64,000 nt of DNA from Tubiluchus corallicola (Eukaryota; Priapulida; Priapulimorpha; Priapulimorphida; Tubiluchidae). Under the pieces are notes generated by a model. That model searched no databases, had not been told where the DNA came from, and saw nothing but the letters and a program-made list of their open reading frames with translations. Numbering within the stretch: the stretch's first letter is position 1; each line of letters starts with the position of its first letter. The stretch spans positions 515,501 to 579,500 of the forward strand of contig JAQGDQ010000113.1 in assembly GCA_030141605.1 (NCBI GenBank), read 5' to 3'. The translations under genes were made by a program, and so were the position numbers. This document shows positions 40,601 through 57,084 of the stretch, piece after piece.

Positions 40601-42916
40601 TGGATTATCTATAAAACACAAAATCACGTATATTCCAACACATTGCTTTTCACACAATTATCATATCAAAAATAACATTTGAGCAGTTGCCAGATTACCC
40701 AAAGTTTTCTTAGTAAGGACTAATGGCTTTCTCTATATAATAAAAACGTTTAAAAAACTGCACTGGATTAAGTGTTATTAACGGTTTTAATATTCTTAGT
40801 AAATGCCTCACTAAATAACTTTTTATGAGATGTTACACCTAATCAAAAATTTTCAACTATGAATTTAAATAAAAACTGTTATTGTATCAATAATGAACAA
40901 AAGCCACACCAAGTACAATTTATAAATGCACACTGATCTCTCAAATTTATTTTGTTTTATCATGGATGCAGAATGTATATAGCTGTGAGGATATTAGCTG
41001 AGTGGTGACAGTATGTGCTTAGCGACAAAAATGAAACAATGTCATGTCTGCTTAGTAAATAGAGGGCTGACTACCAGGATAAGTGCTTCTGAAAGTGAGG
41101 AATTCTATCTGCCATACTACCCTGAATAAACACCTCTTCTGGGAGGGTCTAAGAACATGGCTAAGCTGTCTCTGCCTGTTCACTATCTCATCTTACAAAA
41201 TTATGAAGAGATAGGTTCTGGTCCTACCAGAACAAGCTACATTAGGGCAAACACTCAATGACCATTTTCAACTCTCTAGGCCCTAGATAGCATGGCATAA
41301 ATAAAAAATAAAACAGTGAAAACACCTGTCACATGAAAAGTATAACAAACTGGGGCTACTTGCAGCGCTTACACTGCTTAGGAGCCATGCACATATAACG
41401 ATATTAAGTTACGATAGGTGGCAGGAGATGCGATAACTCCATTATAACACAAGGTAGGAAGGTCTTCGAAATTGGCTGAAAACTTGATATCATTATATGT
41501 GGATGGCCCCTTAGGAAAATCAAACATCAAGTGTATCAACTCACTTGGTCGGATCTTTAGAGACATTTCTTGAGGATGGACTTGAACCGCTTCCTCGTCT
41601 GGACCGACGGATCCCTCCGTCAACGGATCAGCTTTGGTGATATCTTTTTCTGTCGTGGGGTTAGTTATATTCACCCTATCACAACCTTTAGCAGCTAAGT
41701 TACTGTACGTGTCACAACGTGTGCCATCAATGCCCTAGATAAAAAATATCGAACTGGAGAAGCTAATACATAAAAATCTGCATCATTTTTTATGTAGATA
41801 TATAATATGGAAAAATTGTATGGAAAAAGAAAAGGAAAGATTCTAGGTCAAGCTAAAAATTTATGCGATTTTTTGTGCCTTATTCAAAAACTGCATCATT
41901 TACAACGTAGATACACAATATGAAAAAATCACGTGGAAAAAGGAAAAGAAAGATTCCATGTACAGCTGAAATTTTATTCGATTTTTGGTGAATTATTCAA
42001 TTCTCAAATTTAAATTACATTTTAAAAACAATTAAAGGACTTCAAAATCATCACATGCTGGTAATACCAAAAATTCAGGGAATTAATTCCTAAGTACATC
42101 AAGTAAACTGCACAGTGTGTGTTAACCAAAACTTGCCTTTTTCATGTATAGATGACTACTTGTAAATATAGACCTGACGAATTAAGCAAATAAAGGTTAA
42201 AACAAACAAAGGTGCAAATGCTCACTCCCAGTATCTGAACGTGAGTTAAAGCAAACTCATCACACTAAATGTTTTCTCAGAATCTCCAGTTACATAATGC
42301 CTTAAAAATCCACACTGAATTATAGGTTTTGTAAAAATTAGACCCCAATGTTTTTGTAGATATATGTTATTATACGATAATACTGACTCACAGAAACTCA
42401 CATTTTTTTCTTAACAACAGGCCAGGTTTTTTTAATAGATGAGGTCAATATGAAAAAAATTACTAGACTAGAAATTAGATAATTTCTACATTCATCACTT
42501 TGGTTAATTAATATAATTGATCAACCTAAGCAAAGCAATTAACTGGTAAGAATATAGCAATTAATTTGATTAAAAAATATACGTAAATGTTAACTAGACT
42601 ATGAAATAGATAAATAAATAATTATGTGGTGCAAACATTTTAATCATTAAGGGAGTGAGTTACTGCATAAATCTTGTTTGTATACTACAGCAATACCGGC
42701 AGAGCACATGTACCACACAAATACTGTTATATTGTTGAACTATAAAAATAACCAAACACTTACTTCCTGTTCACACCAGGCACAGTTTGGATTTGAAGTT
42801 ATACATATAGCACAGGTTTTATAAGATGTACACTGATTGGAAGAGGAGACTTGGTCCTGAGATAATACACTTGTTACAGCATATAACACAAATACTAAAC
42901 ACACTGACAGTCTCAT
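31669..42916 (-). CDS. ITGB-like: Integrin beta subunit
   Basis: Single-pass adhesion receptor subunit that pairs with an alpha integrin to bind matrix ligands. Coding exons in transcript order: 42916-42764, 41734-41545, 40608-40477, 39450-39269, 38235-37990, 37183-36998, 36536-36408, 35644-35279, 34751-34547, 34275-34060, 33313-33189, 32223-32056 and 31734-31669. They total 787 aa with all phases consistent. Order of parts: signal peptide ([19 protein letters not shown]); PSI domain (CTSYKTC..CAWC); beta-I domain with MIDAS DLSNS (D139, S141, S143), [13 protein letters not shown] and [17 protein letters not shown]; cysteine-rich I-EGF repeats from CECDCEKP onward; beta-tail domain. The transmembrane helix is at about 718-740 and is followed by [18 protein letters not shown]. 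The tail has both talin/kindlin motifs, NPIY (769-772) and NPTY (781-784). Length and order match typical integrin beta chains of about 800 aa. Which vertebrate paralogue is nearest cannot be told by eye. Confidence 0.96.
38915..39075 (-). mobile_element. Probable tRNA-derived SINE (family D)
   Basis: The minus strand has TTTAGCTAGTTGGGGATGTA as an A-box-like word and TTAGGTTTTGGTCCTGTCAC as a B-box-like word, then CTCCCACCC. Spacing fits a tRNA head. It lies in the integrin intron between exons 4 and 5. Only one copy is seen in the window, so support is limited. Confidence 0.4.
40985..41260 (+). mobile_element. Pol III-type SINE with 5S-like segment, family C copy 1
   Basis: TTAGCTGAGTGGTGACAGTA resembles a tRNA A box. 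CTGCTTAGTAAATAGAGGGC followed by TGACTACCAGGATAAG resembles the internal control region of 5S rRNA (CCTGGTTAGTACTTGGATGG...). A related copy is at 62832-63090. It lies in the integrin intron between exons 2 and 3, antisense to the gene. Confidence 0.5.
41774..41999 (+). repeat. Two-copy tandem duplication, 113-bp period
   Basis: CTGCATCATT at 41778 and at 41891 marks two similar copies, each containing an AAAGGAAAGATTC-type word and ending in TTATTCA. It lies in integrin intron 1 of the coding region. Confidence 0.85.
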
Positions 42917-44244
42917 GTTTGTTTAAAATCCTGCAAAAATAAATAAAAATAAACACTTTCAACGGTTACTATCCATAATCCATTAAACTGGATATTAAGA
43001 CATGTAATTCAAGCATTTGCTAAGTTAACCCAAGTATTAACACTAACCAAATATCTAGCACATTTCATGGTCACTTTTACTGAAAAGCTGCATGATGCCA
43101 ATGTGTAGCCTATGTCTTTATATTTTAGGGTAACCGATATATTTTAACATATTGAATGAAAAAAGAATTGGACCACCAGTTATTTATTCTATGAATTTAC
43201 ACAAAGTGCAATTTCGTACAAAACTGTACTGTAACAAAACTATTTCAGAACTAGATTTCAATTGAATCTACAAAAGATTAAATAAGTGAACATCATTTTT
43301 AGGCCACGACTCGAGCTAAAAATTAATATATTTATTTTTACGCCTACTAAAATGCCTTCTAATCGTATTGCGCAACTTCATCAATGTCTTATAACCGTGA
43401 CAATAATAATAATAATAATAACAGCTCACATAACTGATATTCAAAAGAAGCCACTAACCCTATATTTTCCAGTGATTAACAACATGCAGTGCCTTTGTTA
43501 GCTATTACCAGCTTTTTCGATTCTAAAAGATGACTCAAAGCTGAATCATACATGTGCCGTCTATGCACCCACAAACAGCCTGTTAGTAATGAAACATGAT
43601 CCTCAAACACGAGCCTACAGTCTCTCTCTCTCTCACTAACACAAACTGTTCCAGTGACCCCCGCTCTGCATGCCAAGCAGTGGTTTCATCTGTATCCTAA
43701 GGATGAGAAATCTGCGGGTCGTACCAAGCACATTAAATATCTAATATTGTAAATCATTTAAGTATTATTTTAGAGATATTGGCTGTGTTGCCCCTTAAAC
43801 TGCATTGAACAGGAAACTTGTCATCTGTGTAACAGATGTTTTTAAGAAGAACTACCCACATTTTTCTTTCGTCATGATAGCAATACACACATATTTTTCA
43901 GGTTTCTATATACGTAATATACACGTGTAGTCTTGGCTCATCAATAGGACAGATTTGTTGTGCTTGAAAGCATAGTAAAAGGACAATTGGTAGAATGGCA
44001 AATAGTAATGGGTGATTTTGAAATTTTCTCATTCAATTATATCATCATTAATCTTTTGCGATAATTTTTTAGTGTTTTAGCCATATTTTCAAACACTGCA
44101 GCACTGTAATATAGCCTTATAAACTTCTTCATGTCTTTCATCGCTGTGTGCCATTTTCGTACTCGCAAACTATTTTTATAGGCACAAATATTCATTAACT
44201 GCTCTATTACTATGTCAACTACACACATCACGCGAAAACAAATA

Positions 44245-44336
44245 AGCCACAGGTTGCAACACTATCAGTACTCTCACACTAATATCAGAGCTCATTTCTT
44301 CTCTTCTCGTGTTGTGGGCCCTTGGAATTCACTATT
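44245..44336 (+). mobile_element. LINE 3'-end relic
   Basis: The plus strand reads AHFFSSRVVGPWNSLLSK in frame, close to the FFSxRVxxxWNSLP motif found at the end of many CR1/RTE-type polymerases. It then runs directly into the AAGT microsatellite, as LINE tails often do. Only this short end is recognisable. Confidence 0.45.
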
Positions 44337-44379
44337 AAGTAAGTAAGTAAGTAAACTAATAAACTTACTTACTTACTTA
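44337..44379. repeat. AAGT/ACTT microsatellite forming a perfect inverted repeat
   Basis: Four AAGT units (44337-44353) and four ACTT units (44363-44379) are exact reverse complements separated by about 9 nt, so either strand can form a 16-17 bp hairpin. Confidence 0.9.
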
Positions 44380-46145
44380 GTAGTGAAATAGTTGGCGCAT
44401 CAGATCTGCCGCAATTTCGCAAATTGTTGAGGAGAGACCGTCAATAACCGTGTTATGGTTAGGTCTCTTAGACTTCGCAAGCAAGTATTTTGCAAGCAAG
44501 CAAGCTGTTAAGGTTACTATATCATATATATTAACTAAAACTAAGATGGGTTGTTAAAGTAAATGTGGTCCTCATGGATATGCATTGCTTAGCAGTGAGA
44601 CATAGCTGTGAAAAGAATTTGTACGGGATGCCTGCCCGACTTATGTAGTGTAAATTACCGTAAGGTAAAAATACCTTATTAAATAATAAACAGAGAATTA
44701 TTGTTAGCGGTGTTAATCTATGTGATATCTTTAACATTAATGTGAAATAAATGACCTAATAATATGACTAAATTATTAATGGCATCTGAATCTCTTACCC
44801 TTATTTGAATGTGGATTTTGAATGCAATAAGGAATAAGGAATTTTGCAAAATCACGCCTTTTCCTTCTAAAAGCATCAGAATGTTGCCTAACGATGTGGT
44901 TTCTTTACAGCAATATTTGTACGTTTAGTTTTTGTAAATTATTTTGTGCGGTAATGAACAAGCTTCAAACATATAACTTATACTTTTCAAAGCTTGGTTA
45001 TGTAGGAAGAAAAGACAAAATGTTTGATATTGAGAATTCAAATTGATGATAAATAATGGTGTCTGTGCTTGTAATGTGATAAAAAATATTTTTACTGTGT
45101 GAGTAAGTAGTTTAGTTTTTGTGTCTGCTTGCTTATTCACATGACAGTCATAGACTCATAGTCAGTCACATGAAAACATATAGTTAAAGACTGACATTTA
45201 AATCATATTTTGATATTCACTAATACAGTTTTATAACTAATGTTCATCACAAAAACGTAGCAAATTAGTGATACTATACATTTATCTTAATTTTGAAGAT
45301 GACGTAAACGTACACATTTATAAACGATAAATAAAACTTGAATTGTTATGTACATTACTTTTGGTTTTAAGAATTGCCTTCAGACTCAAAACTGCAAACT
45401 TTTATAATAAGATACGATGATGCTGAGACTGTACCAAAAGGTCAGTCATAATATAATTATTTTAAGACAAGAAGTATTTAGCATGAGTCAAGAGTATAAT
45501 GTCACATACCATTAAAAGCCAGCAGTCCATCACTTAGCTGATTTAATGTTAAAAATAGTGACAAACTTTTGTTGCTAAATTGTAACATATGAAATTTAAG
45601 AATATAGACATTAATTTTATTAAACTTAACTGCAAGAAAAGCAGGCATAAAAATCACCTAAGAGGGGATAAATTTCTGAATTAATCTTATAAACTTTTAT
45701 TTGCCACTAGTGACGGGCGATTAATAGATTAAACGAGATTACAACCATGTATAGATCGATACAGTAGGCTACTGAACGCTAATTCAGTTAATCGAGAGCA
45801 AAATATACGTGTTATCCCACCAACTAAAATGCAGTGTTTTAGCACAAATTAACGGAATTCTTGCATTCGTTTTTCTCACTCACTGTACACAAACGCTGCA
45901 AATCTACGGTAGTCTACCATAAAGAAATCTATATTAAGGCTTATTAAATTATTACTTTGATGTAAAAGTAGAACAGAAGTGACAGCCGACCGTTAGCGCC
46001 TTAATATCTACGAATTAACATCAGCAGAAGCTGCCGAGAACAAATTCTTCTCTTGGCATGTACCGTACTTTGCAAAAACGTTTCTCTTTTAAAATCAGAA
46101 AATATTACTCTTTCGCAGTCAACTAATACGTAGAAAGCGACTCAC

Positions 46146-46300
46146 CTAGAAATAAAATAAAGTTTAAAACACCATTAAAAAGTTTCAAGTAAAGTCACAA
46201 TATGACAAACATACAACACAACCTAACCGACTGCCAAGCCCAAAATAAATATGGCAAACCTACACAATTTTCGATGACGTCATCACAAAACTGGAAGTGG
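46146..46300 (-). promoter_or_regulatory. Probable 5'UTR exon and promoter of the integrin gene
   Basis: A full palindromic CRE (TGACGTCA, 46275-46282) and an ETS-type GGAAGTG (46293-46299) sit just upstream of a stretch ending in a strong minus-strand donor (CTAG/GTGAGT at 46146/46145). This pairs in logic with the acceptor just before the integrin ATG. The transcription start is not determined. Confidence 0.4.
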
Positions 46301-48369
46301 CTTCATTAATTTTGCCGTACGATGGCAGCACAGCACAGGAAACTCATATACCAGATGAGAAAGCGCATATTAATTATTTAACGCCAATGTTAATACTACA
46401 ACGTCGAAATAAATACAGCCATTTGAAAACCGCATGTACTGTTGTACACAATAACTGTTACTTTAGGGTAAGCTGAGATGGTTACTATGTTTAATGAGCA
46501 GTGTTCTAACAACTCCATGGATGTGTCACATAAGCAAACCAATGTGGACTGACTGTGATTCAACTGATATAGTTTTTATTAATAGCACCTGGTTCAAAAG
46601 CAAGCCCATCAAAAATTTAGCCTGAACAAATATGAAAGTAGACTAAGCAAAAGTAAAAACCATTGACATTTTTCTTTGACTTGTTTTACGACTAAAAGCA
46701 TAGTTGTAATAGCTTTCTCGTCCGTGGAAAAATGCAGATCAGGTGTAGATATGCACCAATTAGCAAAATTAATAAAAATTATTTTAATGCCTGACATGCA
46801 ACACTTCTTTTTCAAACATCGCATATTTCTGTGAGAATAGTACAATAAGTGAACATAAATTGGTACAAAAAACTACCAAGGAAGCAACTGATTGTCAACA
46901 AATAAAAATAACACAACGCGACTCATGGCTGAAGCATTACAGTTTATTCAAACATTAGTAAACACAAGACTTGACAGCATTGTAATGAAAAACACGACTT
47001 ACTGACTCGCCGACAATCACCGTACAAAATACAAACATGTGCATGCCTTTCAGCAATAATATAATCACACTGTTATGGAATAAATTCATACAATCCTCCT
47101 TAGTACTCGTATTCTGCCAAGTTAGTTATTATCGTATTATTTAAACATACAAAATATATTTTACATAGATTTAATTTATAAGTTTACAAGCTGCTGTATA
47201 CATGTATTATGGAGAGTAAACGGTTTTAGTTATCAGACAGAACAGTAAATAATCGACGTTGCATAGAAGAGGAGGAACTGCTACTGTTTTACATCATTAA
47301 TGTGGAGTTTTCACTCAATATCTTAGCAAATAAGAGTTCCACTTCATTGAACTTACAAGGTTTTAAACCTGCACAAAGCAGAACTATATACAGCAGGCCA
47401 GATACATTTATTTAGACAGGCCAGCAAGTAAAAATACAGGCTGTTTCAGTTGTGGAAAGGTAAATGACATATACTAAAAACATTGTGTATTCACACATAT
47501 TTGTCATTCAACTCATGTTCTAATGTGACAACAACTATGGAACACATTTTCAATTAATATGCCAAAATTCAAAAGAAAAATCAAACAAAAAAACGACAGG
47601 CCAATCACACATTTGTTCGTAGTAAAAAACTAAGACCTGACGGAGGAAGAAAAACAAATCAACATCAACAAAGAGAAACATGAAGAACATGCAACTGCCT
47701 CTAGGAAAACTCACTATGCACCAAACATCCAAGTATATACAGCAACAGTTCATTTGGTGCTCAACTTAACTCTTTCTTTTTGATGATGAGAAACGTGAAC
47801 TAATAATAACATATGAGCAACAATGTAGTATATTACTAGTTAATACTTTTGCTGCCCCATTGGTCATACATAAAATAAAAGAATAGAGCACAAGTCTAAT
47901 AGAGTGATATATTAAGTTCAGAAAAAAGCATTTTGTTATGGAAATATGACACAGCAGTGAGAAATATGACACAGCAATATTGATTGACTTGTTACACACA
48001 CTCACATTGGAAATTTTCAGCTCCAGATTAAGTAAGGTTGCGATAATATAATCCTGGTGCTAGAAAGTTTCTTTATGTGCACAGAATTTTCTACAGATTA
48101 AGGTCACAATGAAATTTAAGAAATTTTCGTATTTTAGTTATCGTTGATGCTGTATCGTAGATGTTGCTACATTGCCATTTACTTTTTTCACAAATATATA
48201 TTTCAAAACAGAAGAAGTAATGCCTTAACAAATGCGTTTGAACAAAGAAGGTAGGCCAGGAAGCAATAGTTAGAATTACAGGAAAAGTGTATGATGCTAC
48301 GATATATCACCCTTTTAGACCGTCAGAAACCACAGATGCAAACTAGGAATAACTATTCTCTGGCTGATA
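46301..48369. other. Intergenic region between integrin promoter and ARF 3' end
   Basis: No gene is supported. The part next to 48370 is probably ARF 3'UTR; TTTATT (AATAAA on the minus strand) occurs near 47408 as one possible poly(A) signal. Confidence 0.4.
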
Positions 48370-52956
<4,587 letters not shown>

Positions 52957-53040
52957 TTAACACCAGCAATTCACGATCGGCAAAATGGCGGACGTGGAAG
53001 AAATTTCGTTGTAAGACACGTCACGTGTCACGTGACAGTG
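52957..53040 (-). promoter_or_regulatory. ARF 5'UTR exon and promoter with YY1-like and double E-box sites
   Basis: The non-coding exon ends at 52957 with a GTAAGT donor. AAAATGGCGG (52982-52991) matches the YY1-type AANATGGCGG element usually found just downstream of start sites. GTCACGTGTCACGTGAC (53020-53036) holds two overlapping-phase CACGTG E-boxes 7 bp apart, with flanks like those of MiT/USF sites. A housekeeping CpG-type promoter is the best reading. Confidence 0.55.
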
Positions 53041-53900
53041 AGTGGGCCAGGGCATTACTCATCCTGCCATAGATACATTGATCTTAATTTCCTATTTGTG
53101 AGTTGATGATAAAAAGTAAAAATTGAAAAAATGAAATCATATTTTAAGGTCTTTTGGTCAAATTCTACGTGGCCATATAATCACAAACGCCCTCATTTTT
53201 TGGCGTTGCCGGATGATCCATCAGCAATGATAATTATGCAGCGTGTCTAATGATTTTAACAGTACAGCAAGATTGACAAACACTTCTAAACAAATACATC
53301 TGTGCCCTCAAACAGAAGACTATTAAATTTTTTAATGATGATGATGCTGGATAATGATATAAGTAATAAAATCAATTATAAAATATGCACATTGTAATCT
53401 GTTCAGGTTACACGTGTACAGGTTCTCGTTTCAATTTTGTTTAAATGCCTGTACGATGAATATAATTCGGTGGTCCAAAATAAACTAAGCCTAGGTTGAA
53501 TTAAAAAACATGCTGTTGACCTCTTTAGTATTCCAACCTATATATACTATATACTCAAGTATGCAAGTATAGTTTATTTATTCACAAACAGCATCACTGA
53601 TGCTTTATATACTACAGTGACACATTAATTGGTCCATGCACTTTGACTGCCTCATGCAGCTAGATCAAGGTATTACCTCTTCTTCTTTGCAGAATGTATT
53701 CTGATTACAGAATTACTTTTCAGCTATGACAAATTTAGCAAACTTGGTCTGCCAGGAGTTGTCAACAACAATTTGTCATATTTGTCAAGAAAATGTATGC
53801 TAAGACATTTGTCATACTCCCGGTGGCGCTTGGGGGATAAATAAATAACTTTGACCTCACTGTTCTCTTTACATCTGCAGGAACATGCAAGTTTACTGAT
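53041..53900. other. Intergenic stretch, nothing identified
   Basis: AT-rich, with no supported gene or clear repeat until the LINE fragments begin at about 53.9 kb. Confidence 0.5.
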
Positions 53901-54308
53901 ACCTATGAATTTAATTTTCTTTGTTACCCTGACGTGAATTTGGTTGCTTAAGCAATCTTGGCATATTAATAATTGATAGCCTCTCCTTTAAACAGCACCT
54001 AACACTGAATGATGGCGAAGCAGACATACTGCTGTCAATTCATGAATTCATTTAAAACATTACTCGACAAACATTCCCCAATCAAAACTTTATCAAGAAA
54101 GAACTCAAAAACTATAGCTAAACCTTGCATCACTCCCGGCATTCGCAATTCAATTAAAACAAGAAGCCATATGTACGTAACACTCGTTATCCAACTCACT
54201 GTATAAGAAAAATTTGTACAAAGCATATTCAAACAAACTTAATCACATCAAACATGCATCCAAAAAGAGTATTACTCTCAGATCTTGCTAGCAAACAAAA
54301 ATAAAAAT

Positions 54309-54615
54309 TGTATTGAACACCCCATTCACGCTAAATGTAAGTTTCTGTTGACGCCAAGTTAAGCATCTGGCCTGTATAAAAGTGGTCTTTTCCGCTCTTT
54401 TACTGGTCCAGTCAGTCTAATCCACGACAGTGTAAACTCTACTTCATCATTAAATTTTTTGAATCTACTTCATGTAATTTGCCAATAAAAGTATCGTTTT
54501 TCTCACACATCATTCTGTTGTTTATTGGATGGATGTCAGAAGAGTTATAGACTGCTGGTACCGAACCAACGTGGGTAGTTTTAGCCCTTATCGGCCAGGT
54601 ACCACCTGCAGTTCA
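54309..54615 (+). mobile_element. LTR-like insertion inside LINE 1
   Basis: Removing 54309-54615 restores the LINE frame around KNKN/MKQTWS. The insert starts TG and ends CA. It has a TATA-like GTATAAAAG near 54375, an AATAAAAG near 54485 and TTGGATGGATGTCAGAAGAG, which resembles a tRNA-Leu-type primer binding region. A solo or truncated LTR is plausible. No target duplication could be resolved. Confidence 0.4.
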
Positions 54616-55125
54616 ATATGAAACAAACTTGGAGCATTATCAACGAACTGCTTAAAATTAAAAGAAAGACAAATAATATAATGCCTAATAACGTTCGTTA
54701 CAAAGGCACAACTTCATGTGATCCGCGCCATTAAGCTGACTTTGCTAGCAGTTTTTTTTTGGCAAATATTGGTATAACATTGGCGTCAAGCATAAGTTGC
54801 ATAACACAACCTGAAAACTGTAAGTATATAAACCATTAATTTGGTGCATCCACAAATAAAAAATTCTCTCTATATCGAGCCAGTTAGCGAAATCGAGATT
54901 TCCCAAGCTATTGATAGACTAGATGTCAATAAAGCAAAAGAACGTTATGACATTCCAATTACCTATTTCAAAATATCAAAGAATATAATTGTAACCCCAC
55001 TTACTAATCTGTTTAATGCATCAATTTTGACTGGTACGTTTCCCAACACTTTAATACTGACAAAAATAATCCCCACAAAAAAGATGATCTAAATTAGCTG
55101 AACAACTCGACCTGTCTCATTTACA

Positions 55126-56173
55126 GAAAACAGAATACAGAATAATTTATTTGTCTCAATAACACAGTACAAATAGCATTAACAAATGATGTGACAGCTA
55201 AGAGAGACAGGGTGGCGAAAAGATCAAAAGGTCATCAAGTCTACCACCCTTCTACTAAGTTGATAACAAAACTCTACTTAGATTAGCACTGTGTGTTATG
55301 TAAATTAAGCGTTAAAAATTTAAATATTATTATATTTTATCTAAAGCATTATTCTTGTATAGCAGCAGTTGTTAGTTAGTAGCACATGCATATGTTATGC
55401 TTGCATAGCTGGATTAATCAGTAATATGTGAAAATGATTTTAAGTTTCAAATTAAAAATTAATCAACATTTTGTCATCTAGCATAACTGTTAATAATACT
55501 GACCACACGCAGCCATACGCATTGCGAGGGCACGCACAACTTACCACTGGTTTGACTATAAGTGTTTCACTAAACATCTGCAAACTGAATAACCATCCAA
55601 GTGTAAACGTAATTCCATAAGGACATTTTCAGTATATCTCAAATCTTAAGCATCTGGAAATATTAACAAACACCGTTATTAGGATGTTAAATGATTAACT
55701 AGCATAGAATTATAAATCAAAGTATAGCTTAAGATGATTATTAATAAATATAACAAGAATTAATTTAAAAAAATAATGTTCATTAATATTTGGAGATTAT
55801 TTCAGTACGATATTTTTTACTGTTATTTTTAAAGATGGAGAAGATTTAACAGAAGATTCAAGGCTGTTCCACAACTTGACGCCCAAAAATTGCAAGGAAT
55901 TTAAACCATAAGATGTTAAAAATCGTTGCTGGAAATAGTGTCCCTTAGTAGCTGCTTCAGTAGTATACGAGTGTGAACCTCTAATTACATGTAGTGTAAA
56001 GTAGCTAGCATACAAGGACGGCAACGTATTATTTTCATACTTGTACATAAACTTAAACAGCTCTACTGAGGCACTGAGGGATAAACGAGGGCGTGACATG
56101 ATCACGTATTTTTGCAAACGTCATTTGTTTATCGATTTATTATGGATAGTATTTAATGCAATATTTCAACTAA
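55126..56173 (-). mobile_element. Second LINE (LINE 2), 5'-truncated, inserted into LINE 1
   Basis: On the minus strand 55797-56117 reads FKFMYKYENNTLPSLYASYF, then RGSHSYTTEAA, TSYGLNSLQF and GVKLWNSLESSVKSS. These are the conserved C-terminal end of CR1/L2-like polymerases. The 3' tail ends in AATAAATTATTCTGTATTCT. The element is flanked on both sides by ATTTACA (55119-55125 and 56174-56180), a 7-bp target duplication. Removing it joins LINE 1 in frame. Confidence 0.8.
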
Positions 56174-56944
56174 ATTTACATTACTCATTGGTAAAATTTT
56201 TGAATCAATCTTGTATAAACGCCTGGTGACATATTTAATAAAAAATGACACAATATCATGTTTTCAATTTGGTTTCCGCAAAAATCACTATACAATACTA
56301 GCAACTGCTGAAATCATAGACAATCTTCCGACAAACTTAGACAACAAATTACTTACCTGTGACTTTTATAAAGCTGGTAAGCCTATGTTTAGGTTTGGAG
56401 AAAAGCCTGTGATGAGGGAATGTCGTTTTAAAATTTATAAACAGTATGCTTGCTTAGGTATGAGACAATACTTCTTAACTAACAATGCTCTTCAAACAGA
56501 CTTGACAAACACTTCAGTAACCATCCACTGATGTCCTATCCATCTAATTTGCAATTTAGCAAAATAAAATTCAGATAATCACTAATACCGGTAATACACT
56601 TAATTGCGTGCTTTAATGTGAAGTAAGCCTAGGAATGTTTTGCAATTGAATGATATGGAATTATGCGATATTAAGCGATCAACTGAACGACTGGGATATT
56701 ACTTTTGCAGTGTCAGATATAAATTACTGTTAAAACTTGAAGATCATGAACAGGTTGCAAAGTCCTTTATTCCTGTATTAACAAAGTAAAGTAAAGTAAA
56801 GATGATCCATCCTCTGTGGTCGATTCATTTTTAAAAAAACCTCAAAATCCTAAATTTGGGATGGAGTCTTCACCCACTGCATTCATGTTCCCTGCTAGTT
56901 CCTAGTTTAAAAATAAGAATGCATATTGCTATTATCTTATATTT

Positions 56945-57065
56945 GTAGACTGGTACCGCGAAACTTTTGTACCGGGAAAATTTGCTACGGGGAATTTTGG
57001 GTACAGGCAAATTTTGGTACTGGGAAAATTTGGTATAGGTAAAATATGGCACTGGTAGGTACAGT
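56945..57065 (+). repeat. Degenerate word repeat (GGTACTGGGAAAATTT-type units)
   Basis: About seven units of 14-18 bp combine GGTAC or GGTAT words with GGGAAAATTT-type words. The architecture is like that of 884-1100, with related words (GGTAAAATATGGCAC). Confidence 0.7.
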
Positions 57066-57084
57066 ACTGGAGAAGGGTGTGCAG

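Larger units (their letters stand above)
42931..46145 (-). other. Probable 5'UTR intron of the integrin gene
   Basis: Reading the minus strand, a pyrimidine-rich TTATTTTTGCAG acceptor ends just before 42930, 14 nt upstream of the ATG. A GTGAGT donor lies at 46145 downward. The interval has no other supported gene. It contains a LINE 3' relic near 44250-44340 and the AAGT inverted repeat. At 45710 TAGTGACGGGCGATTAATAG might be a hAT end, with no partner found. Confidence 0.4.
53900..56400 (+). mobile_element. Dead CR1/L2-like LINE (LINE 1), split by two insertions
   Basis: Three plus-strand pieces read as one polymerase with frameshifts and stops. 54009-54308 has LLDKHSPIKTLSRK and AKPCITPGIRNSIKTR, the linker after the endonuclease. 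54616-55125 has KQTWSIINELLKIKRK, FFANIGITLA, FIEPV-type YIEPVSEIEISQAI and FPNTLILTKIIPTK, the RT fingers, then RPVSFT. 56174-56400 has LLIGKIFESILYKRL and FQFGFRKNHYTILA, the next RT blocks. The breaks at 54309 and 55126 are filled by other elements. After about 56385 the similarity ends. Confidence 0.75.

Noticed and set aside
41378-41544. Continuation of integrin exon 2 as an open frame
   Set aside because: A GTGAGT donor at 41544 joins in phase to exon 3 and restores the conserved [14 protein letters not shown] sequence, so the extension is intronic.
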